Positions 40,039-42,242 of a DNA stretch of 42,242 nt are shown piece by piece. The position numbers were made by a program, and so were the translations under genes. A model generated the notes under the pieces. That model did not search any database. It was not told where the DNA came from and saw only the letters and a program-made list of their open reading frames with translations. Position 1 is the stretch's first letter, and each line of letters begins with the position of its first letter. The stretch is from Desulfofundulus thermobenzoicus (lineage in GTDB: Bacteria; Bacillota; Desulfotomaculia; Desulfotomaculales; Desulfovirgulaceae): contig NZ_WHYR01000030.1 in NCBI RefSeq assembly GCF_009428905.1, positions 1 through 42,242 of the forward strand. Direction: 5' to 3'.

Positions 40039-40488
40039 TTAACTTTTCTTTAGCTCCCCGGCCAGGGTTGCTGCCAGCTCGGGGTTTTGTTCCTTTATGC
40101 GGGCGAGGTAGAGGAAAACGCTGCCGGGGTAGTCGATATTCTCAGTTAGAATGGCATTTTCCAGGCAGGTACGCACCAGGGCGATGACGCAGTCGGGTGA
40201 GTGGTTGTCCCGGCACTCCCGGCACTGCCGGCAGGTTTCGGCCAGCCCGGCGGCCACCACTTCCTGTTCATATGGCTTAAAGTCGTGCTGGGGAATGAGT
40301 TTGACTGCCCCGGGGATGTCCAGCACATTTTTCTGCCGGGCAAATTTCAATACCTTGCGGGCAAAACCCACCAGGCAGTTATCCGGCCGGCAACCCGATT
40401 CCACGTAATCGCAGCGCTGGCATATCTTTTCTAAAGAGGCATCCATAGCGGCCAGGTCCACTTCACCGGCGCTTCTGATATCGGTCAT
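40039..40488 (-). CDS. Cys-rich protein paired with the siroheme-type reductase
   Basis: A 149-aa soluble protein with two clusters of Cys in similar layout: C-x2-C-x6-C-x4-C (CQRCDYVESGCRPDNC, about residues 23-38) and C-x2-C-x2-C-x8-C (CRQCRECRDNHSPDC, about 86-100). These could hold Fe-S clusters or zinc. No family recognised. It follows the sulfite/nitrite-reductase-like gene by 20 bp on the same strand, so the two probably form an operon and may work together in electron transfer. Confidence 0.75.
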   Translation of the reverse strand: MTDIRSAGEVDLAAMDASLEKICQRCDYVESGCRPDNCLVGFARKVLKFARQKNVLDIPGAVKLIPQHDFKPYEQEVVAAGLAETCRQCRECRDNHSPDCVIALVRTCLENAILTENIDYPGSVFLYLARIKEQNPELAATLAGELKKS

Positions 40489-40508
40489 GTTTTTCCTCCT
40501 TTGCGGGT

Positions 40509-41228
40509 TCAGTTTTCGCTGTGCAGGAAACGGGTGAACTCATCCAGTGCGGAGTCGTCTTTGGGGGAAGAGAGCATATCCGCCGGGGGCAGGAAGGCCT
40601 GCAAACCCAGCCGTTCCACCGCCCGGCCCAGTTTTTCCCGTGGCTGTCCCAGCCCACGGAAACGTTCCAGTATGAATTCCAGCAGGTCAGGCACCTTATC
40701 CTCAGGCACCCGGCGGGCAATAATGTCACCGTGCCGGGGGCGCTGGCTGCCGGCCAGCCCGCCGATGGATACGTCGAAAACCCCTTTGCCGGCGGCAATT
40801 ACTCCGAAATCGGCACAAAAGGGATCGGTGCATCCCCTGGGGCATCCGGCCACGGCAATTTTAAAATCCTTGGGTACCTGTCTCCCCAGGAACCGCTCCT
40901 GAAGGGTTATCCCCAGTTCCAGGGCGTCACCCAGGGTGCGGGGGCAAAGGGATTCATTGCCCGGACAGGCCTTAACCGGCCGCACCACATTGCCAAAGGG
41001 CGCCACCTTCAGGCCCAGACCGGCCAGTCCGGCCGCCAGCTCACCGGCCCGTTCCTCCGGCAGGAGCACCAGTACCGTCTGCCTGGTGGTCAGTTTGAGA
41101 TGCCTGGCGCCCGTTTTCCCGGCCAGCCGGGCCAGCCCGGCAAATTGTTCGGCGGTGAATACACCACAGGCCGCCGCTATATCCACCGCCAGGAGTCCGT
41201 TTTTTTGTTTGAAAAAGCCTTCTCCCAT
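40509..41228 (-). CDS. Small siroheme/4Fe-4S nitrite-sulfite reductase-like protein
   Basis: A 239-aa protein: an N-terminal ferredoxin-like half domain (LKLTTRQTVLVLL, about residues 43-57), then the siroheme-[4Fe-4S] region. The Cys pattern is ACPGNESLC .. AGCPRGCTDPFC, that is C-x6-C then C-x3-C, where catalytic reductases usually have C-x5-C. It is about half the length of full assimilatory reductases and lacks the duplicated second half. It resembles the small stand-alone 'nitrite and sulphite reductase 4Fe-4S domain' proteins of anaerobes, whose roles are mostly unknown. It is coupled to a Cys-rich partner downstream. Confidence 0.82.
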   Translation of the reverse strand: MGEGFFKQKNGLLAVDIAAACGVFTAEQFAGLARLAGKTGARHLKLTTRQTVLVLLPEERAGELAAGLAGLGLKVAPFGNVVRPVKACPGNESLCPRTLGDALELGITLQERFLGRQVPKDFKIAVAGCPRGCTDPFCADFGVIAAGKGVFDVSIGGLAGSQRPRHGDIIARRVPEDKVPDLLEFILERFRGLGQPREKLGRAVERLGLQAFLPPADMLSSPKDDSALDEFTRFLHSEN

Positions 41229-41296
41229 TTTTTCACCTTCCTTATTAATTAATATTAATTCCTTCTATCATTAGATTAAAATTCCTGCATTGAAAA

Positions 41297-41319
41297 CAAA
41301 AAAGCCACCCCCGGCGGTG
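41297..41319 (-). terminator. Terminator after comEC
   Basis: Minus strand: CACCGCC-GG-GGGTGGC type hairpin (with G-U pairing) followed by six Ts. It lies about 140 bp downstream of the comEC stop. The region 41249-41455 has no gene otherwise. Confidence 0.6.
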
Positions 41320-41455
41320 AAAATTTTTCAGTGCGGGAAATGGATAGATCCCGGGGGATAACTTCCAGTGGTAGGTTTTTGCCAGTGGTGCGGCGCAGGT
41401 AGTACCAGCAGGGAGGAGGTAGAAACAGTTTGGACCGGATTGCGGGGTTGCTCAT

Positions 41456-42242
41456 TTATGCCGCCTGGCGCCGGCGGCCGGTGTTCACCCACAGTTTTTG
41501 CCCGTCGGTGGTGATAATCACCGCTCCGTCCAGATCGGTGCGGTAAACCTTCACCGGCATCCGGGACAGGCGGTCGAGGGTTTCCGGAGCCGGCTGGCCG
41601 AAATTGTTATGACGGCCCACGGAAACCACCGCCACGTCGGGTTGGGCTTTTTCCAGGAAGGAAGGGAGCAGGTAGCGGCTGCCGTGGTGGGGCATTTTCA
41701 GGACCGTGCAATTTAAATCCGCGGTAGAATCCAGGAGTGCCTGCTGGGCTTCCAGCTCCATGTCTCCGGTGAGAAGAAACACTTCGGTACCATAACGAAT
41801 ACGCAGCACTACAGAAGCATTGTTAAAATCGGACCGGGTGCCGGTGAGCAGGGGGCGGGGCGGTCCCAGCACATCTATGACCAGGGCCGGGTCCAGGTGC
41901 AGGCGGTCTCCCATTCCAGTGATCCGCACCGGTATGCCCCGGCCGGCCATTTGGGCCAGCAGCAGGGAATAAGCGGGGGATAGTTTATCTGCCGGGGGCC
42001 GGTATGCTCCGGAAAGGTCCCCCTCCTCCGGGATGGTGTTAGCCTGCTCCGGGCTTTTCTTTTCTGCTTCCCCTGTGTTCCCCAGCGGAGGTATTAACAC
42101 CATTTTCACCGGAAAGGTTCCGGTTACTGCCTGTATTCCCCCGGCGTGATCCTCATGGGGATGGGTAATCACCAGCGCGTCCAGGGACCTGACCCCCTGG
42201 CGGCGCAGGTAGGGCACCACCACCTTTTCCCCGGCCCCTTCC
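41456..42242 (-). CDS. comEC: ComEC/Rec2 C-terminal metallo-beta-lactamase domain, 5' part outside the window
   Basis: The frame is open to the right edge (EGAGEKVVVPYLRRQGVRSLDALV), so only the last ~260 residues are seen. The metallo-beta-lactamase metal motif is HPHEDHAGG. Later marks are VVLRIRYGTEVFLLTGDMELEAQQALL, VLKMPHHGSRY and VAVVSVGRHNNFGQP. This is the extracellular nuclease-like end of the DNA-uptake channel ComEC. The membrane channel part (competence domain) must lie beyond 42242. It is read away from comEA, which stands 5 kb to the left on the other strand. Confidence 0.92.
   Translation of the reverse strand, partial: EGAGEKVVVPYLRRQGVRSLDALVITHPHEDHAGGIQAVTGTFPVKMVLIPPLGNTGEAEKKSPEQANTIPEEGDLSGAYRPPADKLSPAYSLLLAQMAGRGIPVRITGMGDRLHLDPALVIDVLGPPRPLLTGTRSDFNNASVVLRIRYGTEVFLLTGDMELEAQQALLDSTADLNCTVLKMPHHGSRYLLPSFLEKAQPDVAVVSVGRHNNFGQPAPETLDRLSRMPVKVYRTDLDGAVIITTDGQKLWVNTGRRRQAA

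Noticed and set aside
1..42242. CRISPR arrays, rRNA genes, intact insertion sequences or prophage genes
   Set aside because: I saw no regularly spaced repeats, no rRNA signature, and no transposase, integrase or phage structural genes.

Overview
The window looks like a chromosomal segment of a thermophilic or anaerobic Firmicute of the Desulfotomaculum / Pelotomaculum / Desulfofundulus type (Peptococcaceae). The evidence is a GC-rich sequence with strong Shine-Dalgarno sites and many TTG or GTG starts, a nickel CO dehydrogenase, a stand-alone corrinoid-protein reductive activator, several ferredoxin-type electron carriers, non-Tat molybdopterin enzymes, ComEA/ComEC and a gltX-tRNA cluster. 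The taxonomic placement is inference.

Layout. 1-3305: CO-oxidation operon (NADH-oxidase-like flavoprotein, cooS, cooF) closed by a 12-bp-stem terminator. 3306-5449: an AT-rich island of orphan and decayed genes. It is bounded by two 175-bp copies of the cooF 3' end, with a third 28-bp scrap of the same sequence inside, so it looks like an old integration or recombination event. 5450-6690: displaced cooF tail, a two-gene retropepsin-like operon, and the remains of a HEPN/MNT toxin-antitoxin pair. 6779-9372: cadC-cadA metal-resistance operon with a perfect palindromic operator. cadA has an in-frame TGA exactly where the first Cys of its N-terminal metal-binding CxxC should be, followed at the right distance by a SECIS-like hairpin. 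It is the best candidate here for something undescribed: a selenocysteine-containing Cd/Zn-type P-ATPase. 9500-11301: tRNA-Glu, tRNA-Gln and gltX, co-oriented on the minus strand. 11387-13371: corrinoid activator (RACo type). 13630-19187: Crp regulator, a chemoreceptor split by a frameshift, a large FtsA-like protein with beta-grasp-like tail repeats, and a tandem HD-GYP protein. 19259-21101: FetA/FetB-type transporter, its two genes split by a 307-bp repeat-bearing gap. 21277-23018: an ArsB/NhaD-type permease under a minus-strand c-di-GMP-I (GEMM) riboswitch with its own terminator and promoter.

23157-25270: universal stress protein, nitroreductase and a second Crp/Fnr regulator with a near-consensus promoter. 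25271-25891: a 620-bp regulatory stretch with a 24-bp perfect palindrome and a 63-bp dyad. 25892-28212: small membrane protein, TauE/SafE permease and DUF169 protein. 28513-33320: three-gene redox operon (molybdopterin oxidoreductase, four-cluster ferredoxin, and a fusion of a NuoF-type Fe-S domain, GltD-like flavoprotein and ferredoxin). 33565-35442: Cache-type chemoreceptor. 35470-42242: small orphan gene, comEA, lytic transglycosylase, DUF421 protein, a hypothetical gene, CitE-like lyase, Cys-rich protein with a small siroheme-type reductase, and the 3' part of comEC running off the right edge.

How the parts relate: much of the window is low-potential electron traffic (CODH/ferredoxin/NAD(P)H flavoprotein, RACo, the Mo-flavoprotein module, the siroheme-type protein). 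A second theme is signalling and sensing (two chemoreceptors, HD-GYP, c-di-GMP riboswitch, two Crp regulators with dyads in nearby intergenic regions).
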